A stretch of DNA of 37,873 nt. It comes from Clostridia bacterium (GTDB lineage Bacteria; Bacillota; Clostridia; Christensenellales; Aristaeellaceae). Both the position numbers and the translations under genes were made by a program. The DNA is taken from positions 1 through 37,873 of the forward strand of contig JAUMVT010000020.1 in the NCBI GenBank assembly GCA_030529995.1, in the 5' to 3' direction. Positions 15,341-24,705 of this stretch are shown here, piece by piece. The stretch's first letter is position 1. Each line of letters opens with the position of its first letter. Below the pieces are notes generated by a model. The model worked only from the letters and a program-made list of their open reading frames with translations, made no database searches and was not told the origin of the DNA.

Positions 15341-16516
15341 ATGAGAAGACTCTTTACCTCTGAATCCGTAACCGAAGGCCATCCCGACAAGGTGTGTGAC
15401 CAGATCAGCGATGCTGTGCTGGATGCTATGCTGGCACAGGATCCCAACGCTCGTGTGGCCTGCGAAACCTGTGCTACCACCGGTATGGTCATGGTCATGG
15501 GTGAAATTACCACAACGGCTCAGGTTTCCATTCCTGATGTGGTGCGGAATGTGGTGCGGGATATCGGCTATACTTCTGCCGATCTTTGCTTTGATGCCGA
15601 CAGCTGTGCCGTGCTGACCGCCATTCATACCCAAAGTCCCGACATTGCCATGGGCGTGGATGATGCCATTGAAACCCGCGGATCTGCCGTGGAGGAAACC
15701 GGTGCCGGCGATCAGGGCATGATGTTTGGCTTTGCCTGCGATGAAACCCAGGAATACATGCCCATGCCGATTGCTCTTGCCCATCGTTTGACCCGTCGGC
15801 TGGCTCAGCTGCGGAAGGATGGCACACTCCCCTACCTTCGTCCCGATGGCAAGAGCCAAGTGACCATCGTCTATGAAGACGGCCGCCCGGTAGCTGTGGA
15901 CACAGTTGTCATTTCCACCCAGCACGCTCCTGATGTAAGCCAGGAACAGCTGGCCAAGGACGTAAAGGAACAGGTTATTCGTGCCGTCATTCCTGCCGAA
16001 TTGCTGACGGCTGAAACCAAGTACTTTATTAACCCTACCGGACGCTTTGTACTGGGCGGCCCTGCCGGCGACAGCGGACTGACCGGCCGCAAAATCATTG
16101 TGGATACGTACGGCGGATATGCACCCCACGGCGGCGGTGCCTTCTCCGGCAAGGATCCTACCAAGGTTGACCGCAGCGCAGCCTACGCCGCTCGCCATGT
16201 AGCGAAGAACATTGTGGCCGCCGGGCTGGCACGGCAGTGCGAAATTCAGCTGGCTTACGCCATCGGCGTTGCACAGCCGGTCAGCCTGCTGGTAGATACG
16301 AAAGGCACCGGCACCATTGCTGACGATAAGCTTGCTTCGATTGTGGCTGAACTGTTTGACCTGCGTCCTGACGGCATCATCAAGCGGTTTGACCTGCGCC
16401 GCCCGATTTACCGTCAGACGGCTGCCTACGGTCATATGGGTCGTACGGATGTTGAGCTGCCTTGGGAACGGCTTGACTATGTGGATGCATTGAAGGCAGC
16501 CGCCGGTCAGCTGTAA
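15341..16516 (+). CDS. metK: S-adenosylmethionine synthetase
   Basis: This 391-residue cytosolic enzyme makes SAM from methionine and ATP. The start [30 protein letters not shown] carries the ATP-binding His. The loop [16 protein letters not shown] (about 117-132) and the glycine-rich [19 protein letters not shown] (about 260-278) are the two family signatures. Length is normal. The start at 15341 has AAGGAG about 10 nt upstream; the in-frame ATG further up lies in the terminator tail. It is controlled by the SAM-I riboswitch just upstream and ends at a terminator shared with the convergent glmM. Confidence 0.97.
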   Translation: MRRLFTSESVTEGHPDKVCDQISDAVLDAMLAQDPNARVACETCATTGMVMVMGEITTTAQVSIPDVVRNVVRDIGYTSADLCFDADSCAVLTAIHTQSPDIAMGVDDAIETRGSAVEETGAGDQGMMFGFACDETQEYMPMPIALAHRLTRRLAQLRKDGTLPYLRPDGKSQVTIVYEDGRPVAVDTVVISTQHAPDVSQEQLAKDVKEQVIRAVIPAELLTAETKYFINPTGRFVLGGPAGDSGLTGRKIIVDTYGGYAPHGGGAFSGKDPTKVDRSAAYAARHVAKNIVAAGLARQCEIQLAYAIGVAQPVSLLVDTKGTGTIADDKLASIVAELFDLRPDGIIKRFDLRRPIYRQTAAYGHMGRTDVELPWERLDYVDALKAAAGQL

Positions 16517-16526
16517 CAAGCATAAA

Positions 16527-16565
16527 AAAACAGGAGGATGGTTTGCTGCCGTCCCCCTGTTTTTC
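16527..16565. terminator. Bidirectional terminator between metK and glmM
   Basis: AAAAACAGG (16527-16535) pairs with CCTGTTTTT (16557-16565), with a further interrupted stem GGA-GG/CC-TCC inside. T tracts are present on both strands, serving metK (+) and glmM (-). Confidence 0.85.
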
Positions 16566-16578
16566 TGTGCTTCAAAGC

Positions 16579-17931
16579 TTACGCATTCAATTTTTTCTCG
16601 ATCAACTTTGCTATCGTGTACACATCCTGGTCCATTTCTTTTTGATCAGGGCCTTCAATCATGATGCGGACAAAAGGCTCTGTGCCGCTGGCTCGCACCA
16701 GCACCCGTCCACGACCTTCATACTTCTTATCCAGTACCTGAATCGCCGCAAGGATTTCCTCATCCTTGTCAAAGTCATACTTTCGGGCATCTGTTACCTT
16801 GGCGGCATACTGACTTTGAGGAAGGATCTCCATGATCTGCGCTAAGCGGGACAAACTTTGCTTGCTCTCCACCATGACTGTCAGCAGCTGAAGTGCCGTA
16901 ATCAGTCCGTCTCCGGTGGTGTTGTAATCCAGGAAAATCACATGACCGGATTGCTCACCGCCAAGGCTGTAGTGGTTTTCCAGCATGTTTTCCAGCACAT
17001 ACCGATCCCCCACCTTGGTCTTCACCTGCTGAATTCCCAACTTTTTCAGTGCCAGATCCAGCCCCATGTTGCTCATGATGGTTGTGACCAGTGTGTTGCC
17101 GCGAAGTCTGCCCTGACTCTTCAGATGATTGGCGCAAATGCACATGACCTGATCACCGTTTACCAGCTTGCCGCGCTCATCCACAGCCATCAGCCGGTCT
17201 GCATCCCCGTCGAAAGCCAGCCCCACATCGGCACCCAATTCACGCACCAGTTCGCACAGACGTTCCGGGTGGGTAGAGCCGCAATTTTCGTTGATGTTGG
17301 TTCCGTCAGGCTCATGATAATACACACTGACGTGTGCGCCAAGCTCTGTAAGCACCGTAGGCGCCACCTGGGAATTAGCCCCCTGGGCACAGTCAAGGAC
17401 AATGTGCAGGCCATCCAGCCGAACGCCGGTGGTTTCCTTTACAAAGTCGATATATCGCCGCTGGGCATTGCGCTGGCGAACCGGACGCCCCACCTCTGCA
17501 CCAATGGGCAGCGGACGATCCTCCGGCAAGCCGGTGCGGATGATTTCCTCAATGCGATCCTCCACGGCATCCGGCAGTTTGTAGCCCTTGTTGTCGAAGA
17601 ACTTGATGCCGTTGTACTCCACGGTATTGTGACTGGCTGAAATGACTGCCCCTGCATCAGCCTGATAATAACGGGTTAAATAAGCAATGGCCGGCGTAGG
17701 CATAACGTCTACCAATACGGCTCTCGCACCCATGGAGCAAATGCCTGCCACCAAGGCGCTTTCCAGCATTTCACCGCTGATTCGGGTATCCCGTCCCACA
17801 AGGATGGTGGGACGATGTACGTTGCTCGCCAGTACGCATGCACTGGCTTGGCCAAGCTTAAATGCCAATTCACAGGTCAAGTCGCGATTCGCAATGCCGC
17901 GAACACCGTCTGTACCGAATAATCTGGCCAT
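16579..17931 (-). CDS. glmM: Phosphoglucosamine mutase
   Basis: This 450-residue alpha-D-phosphohexomutase converts glucosamine-6-phosphate to glucosamine-1-phosphate for UDP-GlcNAc and cell-wall synthesis. The N terminus RLFGTDGVRGIAN is typical of GlmM. The phosphoserine loop is VISASHNTVEYNGIKFF (about 97-113), the metal-binding loop is AFDGDADRLMAVDE (about 238-251), the sugar-binding loop is GGEQSGH, and the phosphate-binding end is VRASGTEPFVRIMIEG. The start at 17931 has GGAGG 8 nt upstream. It has its own promoter (17985-18013), so it may be only partly co-transcribed with dnaX, whose stop is 107 nt upstream. Confidence 0.96.
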   Translation of the reverse strand: MARLFGTDGVRGIANRDLTCELAFKLGQASACVLASNVHRPTILVGRDTRISGEMLESALVAGICSMGARAVLVDVMPTPAIAYLTRYYQADAGAVISASHNTVEYNGIKFFDNKGYKLPDAVEDRIEEIIRTGLPEDRPLPIGAEVGRPVRQRNAQRRYIDFVKETTGVRLDGLHIVLDCAQGANSQVAPTVLTELGAHVSVYYHEPDGTNINENCGSTHPERLCELVRELGADVGLAFDGDADRLMAVDERGKLVNGDQVMCICANHLKSQGRLRGNTLVTTIMSNMGLDLALKKLGIQQVKTKVGDRYVLENMLENHYSLGGEQSGHVIFLDYNTTGDGLITALQLLTVMVESKQSLSRLAQIMEILPQSQYAAKVTDARKYDFDKDEEILAAIQVLDKKYEGRGRVLVRASGTEPFVRIMIEGPDQKEMDQDVYTIAKLIEKKLNA

Positions 17932-17984
17932 TTGAATCCTCCGTATGATCCTGATTTTAGCACGCCTCATTGCATGCCCAAATC

Positions 17985-18013
17985 AGTATACACCTCTCCG
18001 AAACAAAAGGCAA
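17985..18013 (-). promoter_or_regulatory. Promoter of glmM
   Basis: On the minus strand TTGCCT (18013-18008), a 17-nt spacer and TATACT (17990-17985), preceded by a TG. A second weaker extended -10, TGC-TAAAAT (17962-17954), lies closer to the gene. Confidence 0.7.
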
Positions 18014-18038
18014 GAAAAATAACAATAGCATACAACTT

Positions 18039-19664
18039 TCAAAGTTTATCTTGCACAACCACATTCTGTGCGCCAAAAACCGTCTGCAACTCTTTGATGG
18101 CGTCAGCTTCTGCCTGTGTTTGAGAGGTTTCCTTTGCTCTCCCAGGTGCCTTAACCTCAAAGGTACACGGAACACCTGTCGCCTGCGTCAGTGCCTCTAT
18201 GATGGTATCAATGCCCTTCTTTACTATTACAATATACACATCCCTATCCTTGTTGACCTCCCAAACGAAGTGATCATCTACACCACTAATCAACTTGCCA
18301 TTTTCAGCAACTGCAAGAATGCTATATAAACCGGTAGAAGTTCTCTCTAATATTTTCAAAGCCGCTTTCCATGCCTCCTGTGCATCTTTTCCGGCTGCAG
18401 GTGCGGTCTTTGGCTGAGCAGGTGCTGCCTCTTTCACACTCATTTTCTTCACTTTGCTCTGTTCAACGGCAGGTGCAGCGGAAACGAAAGCACCGCTGTT
18501 CAGCTTTTGCGTCAGTTCAGCGAGCTGCTTTTCCAGTGAACGAATTCTGTCGTTCAGGGCAGCGGCATCCGTCTCTCCTGTACGCAGGCAAGCCTTCAGG
18601 GCGGCGTTTTCGAGTGCCATTCTTGGCGAAGAAGCGGACCGAAGATCGGTCTCCACGGACATGAACAGTTCCAGCATGTTCATCAGTCTGGTTTGGGTCA
18701 TGCCTTCTGCCTGACCGATGTATTCCGCAGCATCCTCTTTCGTCAAATCCAGCAGGTTGGCCAAATCATCCGGGCAGCTTTTTGCAATCAGCAACGCCCG
18801 CAGGTGCCGGCTGACATCCTTGGCAAACACAATGGGATCCCTGCCGGAACGCATCAGTTCATCAATCAGCTGCATCAATGTGGAAGGGTCTTCATCCCGG
18901 AGGGCATCTGCAAAATGAAACAGAAAAGACCGGTCTGCCGTACCCAGCACATTGCGGACAAGCTTTTCCGTTACGTCGCTTTGATAACCGAGGCACATGT
19001 CCAGGATGCTCAAAGCGTCACGCATGCCGCCTTCTGCAGCGCGAGCGATCATCTGTAATGCCATGTCTGATGCCGTTGCTCCTGCGCCTTCCACCGCTTC
19101 TCGCAAGCGTGCGGCGATTTGATGAACAGGAATCCGGCCAAAGTCAAACCGTTGGCAGCGGCTTAAGATTGTAGCCGGAAGTTTCTGAGGCTCCGTTGTG
19201 GCAAGGATAAAAATTACGTGCGCCGGCGGCTCTTCCAGCGTCTTCAAAAGTGCATTGAAAGCAGCACCGGAAAGCATGTGCACTTCGTCGATGATATAAA
19301 CCTTATATTTTTGATTTTGCGGCGGATACTTAACCGTCTCCCGCAGGTCACGAATTTCATCAACGCCGTTGTTGCTGGCAGCGTCGATTTCCATCACATC
19401 CAGGCTTTCCTCTTTCAGCAGACGTTGGCAGCTTTCGCAGCTGCCGCATGGATTGCCGTGATCCGGGTGCTCGCAATTCACGGCACGAGCCATGATCTTT
19501 GCAGCGGAGGTTTTTCCTGTGCCTCGGCTTCCGCAAAACAGGTACGCATGGGCAATGCGCCCGGATGCCACCTGATTGCGAAGGGTGGCAACAATCGCCT
19601 CCTGCCCCACCATCGCGTTGAAATCCACCGGCCGCCATTGCCGATACAGTGCCTGATATGCCAT
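18039..19664 (-). CDS. dnaX: DNA polymerase III subunit gamma/tau
   Basis: This 541-residue AAA+ clamp-loader subunit has a Walker A region YLFCGSRGTGKTSAAK (about 41-56), a zinc module with four Cys in CEHPDHGNPCGSCESC (about 64-79), Walker B IIDEVHML (about 123-130), sensor 1 LATTEPQKLP and the arginine-finger region SRCQRFDF. A Pro/Ala-rich linker (about 395-430) leads into a C-terminal tau-like domain. No clear slippery heptamer for a shorter gamma form was seen. The start at 19664 has GGCGGA nearby. It is the last gene of a probable ppk-cysE-comEA-dnaX unit. The usual downstream ybaB-recR pair is absent. Confidence 0.95.
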   Translation of the reverse strand: MAYQALYRQWRPVDFNAMVGQEAIVATLRNQVASGRIAHAYLFCGSRGTGKTSAAKIMARAVNCEHPDHGNPCGSCESCQRLLKEESLDVMEIDAASNNGVDEIRDLRETVKYPPQNQKYKVYIIDEVHMLSGAAFNALLKTLEEPPAHVIFILATTEPQKLPATILSRCQRFDFGRIPVHQIAARLREAVEGAGATASDMALQMIARAAEGGMRDALSILDMCLGYQSDVTEKLVRNVLGTADRSFLFHFADALRDEDPSTLMQLIDELMRSGRDPIVFAKDVSRHLRALLIAKSCPDDLANLLDLTKEDAAEYIGQAEGMTQTRLMNMLELFMSVETDLRSASSPRMALENAALKACLRTGETDAAALNDRIRSLEKQLAELTQKLNSGAFVSAAPAVEQSKVKKMSVKEAAPAQPKTAPAAGKDAQEAWKAALKILERTSTGLYSILAVAENGKLISGVDDHFVWEVNKDRDVYIVIVKKGIDTIIEALTQATGVPCTFEVKAPGRAKETSQTQAEADAIKELQTVFGAQNVVVQDKL

Positions 19665-19691
19665 GATGTTCCGCCTTTCAGTTGCAATACT

Positions 19692-20084
19692 TTACGGATT
19701 TGCATCCTCCTGAGCAGGAGAAAAGTCCAGCCAGGGAATCAGTCCGCTCAGTTTCTTTTCACCAATTCCCCGGACGGTAAGCAAATCCTCCGGGTAATAA
19801 AAGGATCCGTGAGCATCCCGCTCATCAAGAATATTCTGCGCCATAGTCTCGCCAACGCCGGGCAGCTCCTGCAAATCCTCAGCGTCTGCCGTATTGATTG
19901 CAATGGTGCCGCTTGTCTGTAAGGAAATCTGCGTAATCGCCGGCACTGACAGTGACTTGCTTTCAAACTCGACAGGGGCTTTCTTTGCGGCCGGCCAAGA
20001 GGTCACAATCATGCCGAGCATCAGGAGAAAAGCTATAACCATGCCGGCAATGGTCTGCTGTTTCTTCACATCAGTCTTCTTCAT
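19692..20084 (-). CDS. ComEA-like membrane-anchored helix-hairpin-helix protein
   Basis: This 130-residue protein has a Lys-rich start, one membrane anchor (about 12-30) and, after a short linker, tandem helix-hairpin-helix motifs: [27 protein letters not shown] and [21 protein letters not shown] (about 63-117). This is the layout of ComEA, the DNA receptor of natural transformation, though short ComEA-like proteins also occur without competence genes. It lacks a SLBB domain before the HhH region. No comEC or comEB is nearby. The start at 20084 overlaps the cysE end by 14 nt, with AAGGA upstream. dnaX follows after 27 nt. Confidence 0.85.
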   Translation of the reverse strand: MKKTDVKKQQTIAGMVIAFLLMLGMIVTSWPAAKKAPVEFESKSLSVPAITQISLQTSGTIAINTADAEDLQELPGVGETMAQNILDERDAHGSFYYPEDLLTVRGIGEKKLSGLIPWLDFSPAQEDANP

Positions 20085-20790
20085 GCTGCTGATCCTTTTG
20101 GAGATCGTCCTTCACGGCACATGCATGGTCGCACATGGTGCAGCCTGACTCTTCCGTCTGCTTGGCAAGACATTCCTCCAAATGGCGGACTCTCTCACTC
20201 AGTGCCTGCATTCTTTCCAGCATAGGATCCGGCAAGTTAACTTGATCCAAATCCACCTCGTCTTTTCTGGCAGGCTGCTTTTTATGAACCATACGTCCGG
20301 GATTGCCAACCACCGTGCAGTTGGCAGGTACATCCTTCAGAACAATGCTCCCGGCGCCAATTTTGGAATTGTCACCAATGGTGATGGGTCCCAGTACTTT
20401 CGCACCTGCGCCAATGGTTACCCCGTTGCCGATGGTGGGATGCCGCTTGCCGGTCTCCTTGCCCGTGCCGCCTAAGGTAACGCCCTGATAAAGGGTCACG
20501 TTGTCCCCAATCACGGTGGTTTCACCGATCACCACCCCATCCCCATGGTCAATGAAAACACCATTGCCGATCACAGCGCCGGGATGGATTTCAATGCCTG
20601 TGCGGTGTCTGGAATGTTGGCTGATGATCCGTGCCCAAACAATATGACCACGTTCGTAAGCCCTATGGGCACGCCGGTGGGCACGGATAGCTCGCAGCCC
20701 GGGATAACACAGCAGCACTTCCAGCTTGGACTTTGCCGCCGGATCTCGTGCCAGAATCGCTGCCATGTCAGCCTTTAACTGCTTAAACAT
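20071..20790 (-). CDS. cysE: Serine O-acetyltransferase with cysteine-containing C-terminal tail
   Basis: This 239-residue left-handed beta-helix acetyltransferase makes O-acetylserine from serine and acetyl-CoA, the entry to cysteine synthesis. The hexapeptide-repeat core runs from about 60 to 165 with [43 protein letters not shown] and the catalytic His in DHGDG. After the core an unusual tail of about 65 residues carries a predicted coiled coil ([23 protein letters not shown]) and CTMCDHAC (Cys-x2-Cys-x3-Cys), absent from common CysE. ATG at 20790 is preferred over GTG at 20796. It lies 17 nt after ppk in the same operon. Confidence 0.92.
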   Translation of the reverse strand: MFKQLKADMAAILARDPAAKSKLEVLLCYPGLRAIRAHRRAHRAYERGHIVWARIISQHSRHRTGIEIHPGAVIGNGVFIDHGDGVVIGETTVIGDNVTLYQGVTLGGTGKETGKRHPTIGNGVTIGAGAKVLGPITIGDNSKIGAGSIVLKDVPANCTVVGNPGRMVHKKQPARKDEVDLDQVNLPDPMLERMQALSERVRHLEECLAKQTEESGCTMCDHACAVKDDLQKDQQHEED

Positions 20791-20807
20791 CGTCACACAC
20801 CTTCACC

Positions 20808-22874
20808 TTAATCATGATTTTCCATCTCAGGAGACGTTTCTTCCACGGTTTTGCCGTAAGGCACAAGCCGCTCCTGCGAATTGAGACGCTCGCCGGAACA
20901 TTCATCCCGAAGAGGCGTCCACTCCGTGCCGTGAAGCATCCACGCTTTCGCCGTGTCCAGCTGCTGCAGGTGTAAAACACCCATGACCCGTTCCCTTACC
21001 TGCGGATCCAGCACGGGGAACATCAGCTCAATACGGCGATCCAGATTTCTGGGCATCCAGTCCGCACTGGACAGATAGGTTTCGCTTTCTCCATCGTTGT
21101 AGAAATGGAAAATACGGGCATGCTCCAGGAAACGTCCCACAATGGATCGAACAGTGATATTCTCTGAAAATCCGGGGATTCCTGCCTGCAAACTGCAAAT
21201 GCCGCGAACGGTCAGGTCGATTTTCACCCCGGCCTGTCCTGCCTCATAGAGGGCTGCAATAATGTCAGGATCCAGCAAGGAATTCATTTTTGCTTCAATT
21301 CCCGCCTTACGACCTGCCTTCGCATGGTCTGTTTCCCGGCGAATGAGCCGCATCAGTTCCGGCCGCAGCTCCTTGGGGGCAGCCACCAAGAAATGCATAC
21401 CGGGGGTTTCACTGTAGCCGGTCACCATGTTGAAGAAGTTGCCTGCATCCTCGCCGATTTCCTCACGGGCGGTTAAGATACCCATGTCCGTATACAGGCG
21501 TGCGGTCACATCGTTATAGTTGCCGGTACCCAAGTGGGTGTAGCGGCGAATGTGTCCATCCTCCCGGCGAATGACCAAGGTAATCTTGCTGTGGGTTTTG
21601 AGTCCGGGAAGGCCATACACCACGTGGCATCCGGCCTTTTCTAGCTCATGACCCCAATGGATATTGTTTTCTTCATCGAAACGCGCTTTAACTTCCAGCA
21701 GCACCGTTACCTGCTTGCCACGTTCTGCCGCCTCCGCCAAGGCAGCTACAATGGGCGAATGGCCGGATACACGGTACAGGGTTTGCTTGATGGCCATGAC
21801 CTGATCATCCCGGGCTGCATCCCGCACAAAGCGGACAATTGGCTCAAAGGAATCATAGGGATGATAGAAGAAGCGATCCTTCTGTCGAATGGCCGCAAAG
21901 ATGTCACTGCTCTCCATATCGGGATCAATTGTTGCGGTGTATGACGGGAACCGCTCTTGATCAAAGCCTTCCAGCCCGGAAAGCTGCTTCATGAAGAAGT
22001 CAAGATTCAAAGGCCCGTCAACCTTGAACAGCTTCTCATCATCCACATCCAAGGCTTTTCGAAGGATGTCCAGCAGGCGTTTATCCATATCCGGGTTACA
22101 CTCAAGGCGAACTACGGCGCCCCACTTGCGCTTTTTCAGGCTCTTCTTAATCTCCTGCAACAGATCAGCCGCCTCATCTTCATCATAGGTCAGGTCAGCA
22201 TTGCGGGTAATGCGATAGGGATGGCATACCAGCACCTGACGTCCCGGAAAAAGCCGATGAATGTTCATGGTGATGACCTGTTCCAGCAGCAGGAAGGTCT
22301 TTTCACCGGATTGGGTCGGCAGGAATACGACTCGGGGCAGAACGTTGGGTACCTGCACCGTGGCGAAATCATTTTTCTTGCCATTCTTGCCGGAAAGCAG
22401 CACAGCAAGGTTCAAAGACTTGGACAAAAGCAAAGGGAAATGATGACCGGCATCAACAGCCATGGGCGTCAGCACCGGGTAAACCTCCCGTGTAAAGTAA
22501 TCTTCCAGATACAGTGCCTGCTCCCGTGTAAGGCTTTCCGGACGTGCCATGCGCACACCGCATCTTGCCAAGGCAGGCAGCAGGTATTCATTCATAATCT
22601 TATACTGCCGCTTCACTTGGGTACGAATGCGGGCCGTCAATGCTCGCAGCTGCTCCTGAGGCTTCATGCCGGAAGGATCCTTGCCCTTGGCACCGGAAAG
22701 TACCAGATCCCGCAGGGAGCCGACACGAATCATAAAAAACTCATCCAGATTGGATGACACAATGGAAAGGAACTTCATTTGTTCAAACACAGGATTGTCG
22801 GGATTGCATGCCTCCATCAGAACACGCTCATTAAACTCCAGCCAACTGAGTTCCCGATTGGTATAGTGCTCCAT
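20808..22874 (-). CDS. ppk: Polyphosphate kinase 1
   Basis: This 688-residue enzyme reversibly makes inorganic polyphosphate from ATP. The N domain starts with YTNRELSWLEFNERVLMEA; the catalytic C1 and C2 domains show LYRVSGHSPIVAALAEAAERGKQVTVLLEVKARFDEENN, the phosphorylated His in GLKTHSKITLV (about residue 425), and YTHLGTGNYNDVTARLYTD; a second conserved region is LSSADWMPRNLDRRIELMFPV. Size is normal for PPK1. The start at 22874 has AAAGGGG 11 nt upstream; an earlier ATG at 22895 has no ribosome site, and a TTG at 22880 is another option. It is first in an operon with cysE, comEA and dnaX. No exopolyphosphatase gene is nearby. Confidence 0.96.
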   Translation of the reverse strand: MEHYTNRELSWLEFNERVLMEACNPDNPVFEQMKFLSIVSSNLDEFFMIRVGSLRDLVLSGAKGKDPSGMKPQEQLRALTARIRTQVKRQYKIMNEYLLPALARCGVRMARPESLTREQALYLEDYFTREVYPVLTPMAVDAGHHFPLLLSKSLNLAVLLSGKNGKKNDFATVQVPNVLPRVVFLPTQSGEKTFLLLEQVITMNIHRLFPGRQVLVCHPYRITRNADLTYDEDEAADLLQEIKKSLKKRKWGAVVRLECNPDMDKRLLDILRKALDVDDEKLFKVDGPLNLDFFMKQLSGLEGFDQERFPSYTATIDPDMESSDIFAAIRQKDRFFYHPYDSFEPIVRFVRDAARDDQVMAIKQTLYRVSGHSPIVAALAEAAERGKQVTVLLEVKARFDEENNIHWGHELEKAGCHVVYGLPGLKTHSKITLVIRREDGHIRRYTHLGTGNYNDVTARLYTDMGILTAREEIGEDAGNFFNMVTGYSETPGMHFLVAAPKELRPELMRLIRRETDHAKAGRKAGIEAKMNSLLDPDIIAALYEAGQAGVKIDLTVRGICSLQAGIPGFSENITVRSIVGRFLEHARIFHFYNDGESETYLSSADWMPRNLDRRIELMFPVLDPQVRERVMGVLHLQQLDTAKAWMLHGTEWTPLRDECSGERLNSQERLVPYGKTVEETSPEMENHD

Positions 22875-22935
22875 ACACAAAGCAACCCCTTTCATGGTAG
22901 GTGAATCACGACAAGTGAATCACTCTTCTTCGGAA

Positions 22936-22964
22936 ATTATACCAAATTACCCCGGTAAAATCAA
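22936..22964 (-). promoter_or_regulatory. Promoter of the ppk operon with a palindrome in its spacer
   Basis: On the minus strand TTGATT (22964-22959), a 17-nt spacer and TATAAT (22941-22936), preceded by TG. The spacer contains the perfect palindrome TTACC-nn-GGTAA (22947-22958), placed where a repressor would block RNA polymerase. Confidence 0.8.
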
Positions 22965-23036
22965 CGCAGCTGCAGGGCATGTTCATAGTGCGCTGCAGTT
23001 CTTCCGATGTCCATTGCATGTCTTTCTGTTTCTGGG

Positions 23037-23065
23037 TTGACAATCCATCTCTCCTTTGCTACCAT
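23037..23065 (+). promoter_or_regulatory. Promoter of the MATE transporter gene
   Basis: Consensus TTGACA (23037-23042), a 17-nt spacer and TACCAT (23060-23065) preceded by TGC (extended -10). It is divergent from the ppk promoter, about 75 bp away. Confidence 0.7.
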
Positions 23066-23104
23066 AGCAGGGTTGATTCAAAGAAAAACGAGGTTCATCG
23101 GTCT

Positions 23105-24451
23105 ATGCATGACGATTCCACGCTGATGACAGAGGGGGCTATCAGCAAAAAAATCATTCGGTTTGCGCTGCCTGTTTTCTGGGGGAACCTTTTTCAGCAG
23201 CTGTACAACGTGGTTGACTCTTTGGTGGTTGGCAACTTTATCGGCAGCCAAGCCCTTGCTGCAGTTGGCTCATCGGGCAGTTTAACTTTTTTGTTGGTCG
23301 GTCTTGTTAATGGCATTTTTCTTGGTGCCGGTGTAGTTGTATCCCGCTATGTAGGTGCCAGGGATGATGAAAACATCAGCAAAGCCGTTCACACTGCTGT
23401 CGCCTTTGGCCTGGTTTGCGGCCTGCTGCTGACGCTGATCGGCGTATCATTAACGCCTTCGATCCTTCGGCTAATGGGTACGCCGGACGATGTACTGCCT
23501 ACCTCCATCACTTATTTGCGCATTTACTTCATCGGTGTGCTTGCCAGCGTGATGTACAACGTTTCCAATGGTATCTTCAATGCTGTTGGGGACAGCAAGC
23601 ATCCCCTGTATTTTCTGATTCTGTCTTCTGTCATTAACGTGGTACTAGACCTTTTGTTTGTTGCTGTGCTGCAATGGGGCATTGCCGGTGCGGCGTGGGC
23701 AACGGTCATTTCTCAGGCTGTAAGCGCCTTCCTTGGGCTTAGGCTGCTGTGCCACGTTACAGCTCCCTGGCGCTTGTTTCCCCGCAAAATCTTCCTGCAT
23801 CGCGCAACCTTGATGGAGATTCTGAAGCTGGGCGTTCCCTCCGGGCTGCAAAATTCCATCATTTCTTTAGCCAATACAGTGGTGCAGAGCAATATCAACG
23901 CTTTCGGCTCCGCTGCCATGGCCGGATGCAGTGCCTATTCCAAGATTGAAGGCTTTGCATTTTTGCCGATTACCAGTTTTGCCATGGCCATGTCCACCTT
24001 CATCGGTCAGAATCTAGGTGCCAGGCAATATGACAGAGCTAAAAAAGGAGCTCGTTTCGGCATTATCTGCTGCATTCTTCTCTCGGAGTTGATTGGCGTT
24101 ATCTTCTATGCCCTTGCGCCCATTTTGATTGGTGCTTTTGACAGTGATCCTTCTGTCATTGCCATCGGCGTGCAGCAGGCACGGACAATCACTCTGTTTT
24201 ACTTTCTGCTGGCATTTTCCCACGGTGCTGCCGGCATTCTGCGAGGGGCAGGCAAGTCTACCGTGCCCATGTTTGTGATGCTGGGTTGTTGGTGCGTTAT
24301 CCGCATTACCTATCTGGTAATCATGGTGCCTTTGTTCCGAGAAATGCAGACGATTTTCTGGGTGTACCCCTTCACGTGGAGTTTATCCACGGTTTGTTTC
24401 ACGGTGTATTATCTGAAGGCAGACTGGATTCACGGATATGAAAAGTCATAA
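23105..24451 (+). CDS. MATE family efflux transporter
   Basis: This 448-residue polytopic membrane protein has 12 predicted segments in two related halves. The first half starts with FALPVFWGNLFQQLYNVVDSLVVGNFIGSQALAAVG, and the second half repeats the pattern at GVPSGLQNSIISLANTVVQSNINAFGSAAMAG. This is the MatE family of cation- or proton-driven multidrug and metabolite exporters; the substrate cannot be told. ATG at 23105 is the best start (GAGG 11 nt upstream, weak spacing); an in-frame ATG at 23126 (MTEGAISKK) is possible. It is monocistronic, with its own promoter and a strong downstream hairpin. Confidence 0.92.
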   Translation: MHDDSTLMTEGAISKKIIRFALPVFWGNLFQQLYNVVDSLVVGNFIGSQALAAVGSSGSLTFLLVGLVNGIFLGAGVVVSRYVGARDDENISKAVHTAVAFGLVCGLLLTLIGVSLTPSILRLMGTPDDVLPTSITYLRIYFIGVLASVMYNVSNGIFNAVGDSKHPLYFLILSSVINVVLDLLFVAVLQWGIAGAAWATVISQAVSAFLGLRLLCHVTAPWRLFPRKIFLHRATLMEILKLGVPSGLQNSIISLANTVVQSNINAFGSAAMAGCSAYSKIEGFAFLPITSFAMAMSTFIGQNLGARQYDRAKKGARFGIICCILLSELIGVIFYALAPILIGAFDSDPSVIAIGVQQARTITLFYFLLAFSHGAAGILRGAGKSTVPMFVMLGCWCVIRITYLVIMVPLFREMQTIFWVYPFTWSLSTVCFTVYYLKADWIHGYEKS

Positions 24452-24482
24452 AATCGCATAAGTGAAAACGTCCGGCAGTCAA

Positions 24483-24534
24483 AACCCATCAATCCCTGTT
24501 TGCAGCAATGCGAGCGAGGATTGATGGGTTATTT
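24483..24534 (+). terminator. Terminator of the MATE gene
   Basis: A perfect 13-bp stem AACCCATCAATCC/GGATTGATGGGTT (24483-24495 with 24518-24530) has a 22-nt loop and is followed by ATTTTA. The T tract is short but the stem is very strong. Confidence 0.75.
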
Positions 24535-24657
24535 TACGGAGAATTTTACAGTCTGCCTTTTGCCTAGGGTTTTCTGTCGACAGCGTATCATCGGTTTATC
24601 CCAATATCGTACCATTCATTTTGCCGACAAGTGCATTCAGGCAAAAACAAGCCAAAG

Positions 24658-24690
24658 AAAAACCCCACCGAATCTTGCGAAACGGTGGGG
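24658..24690 (-). terminator. Terminator of ppdK
   Basis: On the minus strand CCCCACCG/CGGTGGGG (24690-24683 with 24670-24663) with a 12-nt loop is followed by TTTTT, 15 nt past the ppdK stop. The 127 bp between this and the MATE terminator hold no gene that I can support. Confidence 0.9.
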
Positions 24691-24705
24691 CAAGTGGAAA
24701 ACGAA

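Noticed and set aside
24531..24657. Possible small RNA between the MATE and ppdK terminators
   Set aside because: Only a 10-bp palindrome CTGTCGACAG and a loose TTTTGCC/GGCAAAA pair are present; no promoter was found.
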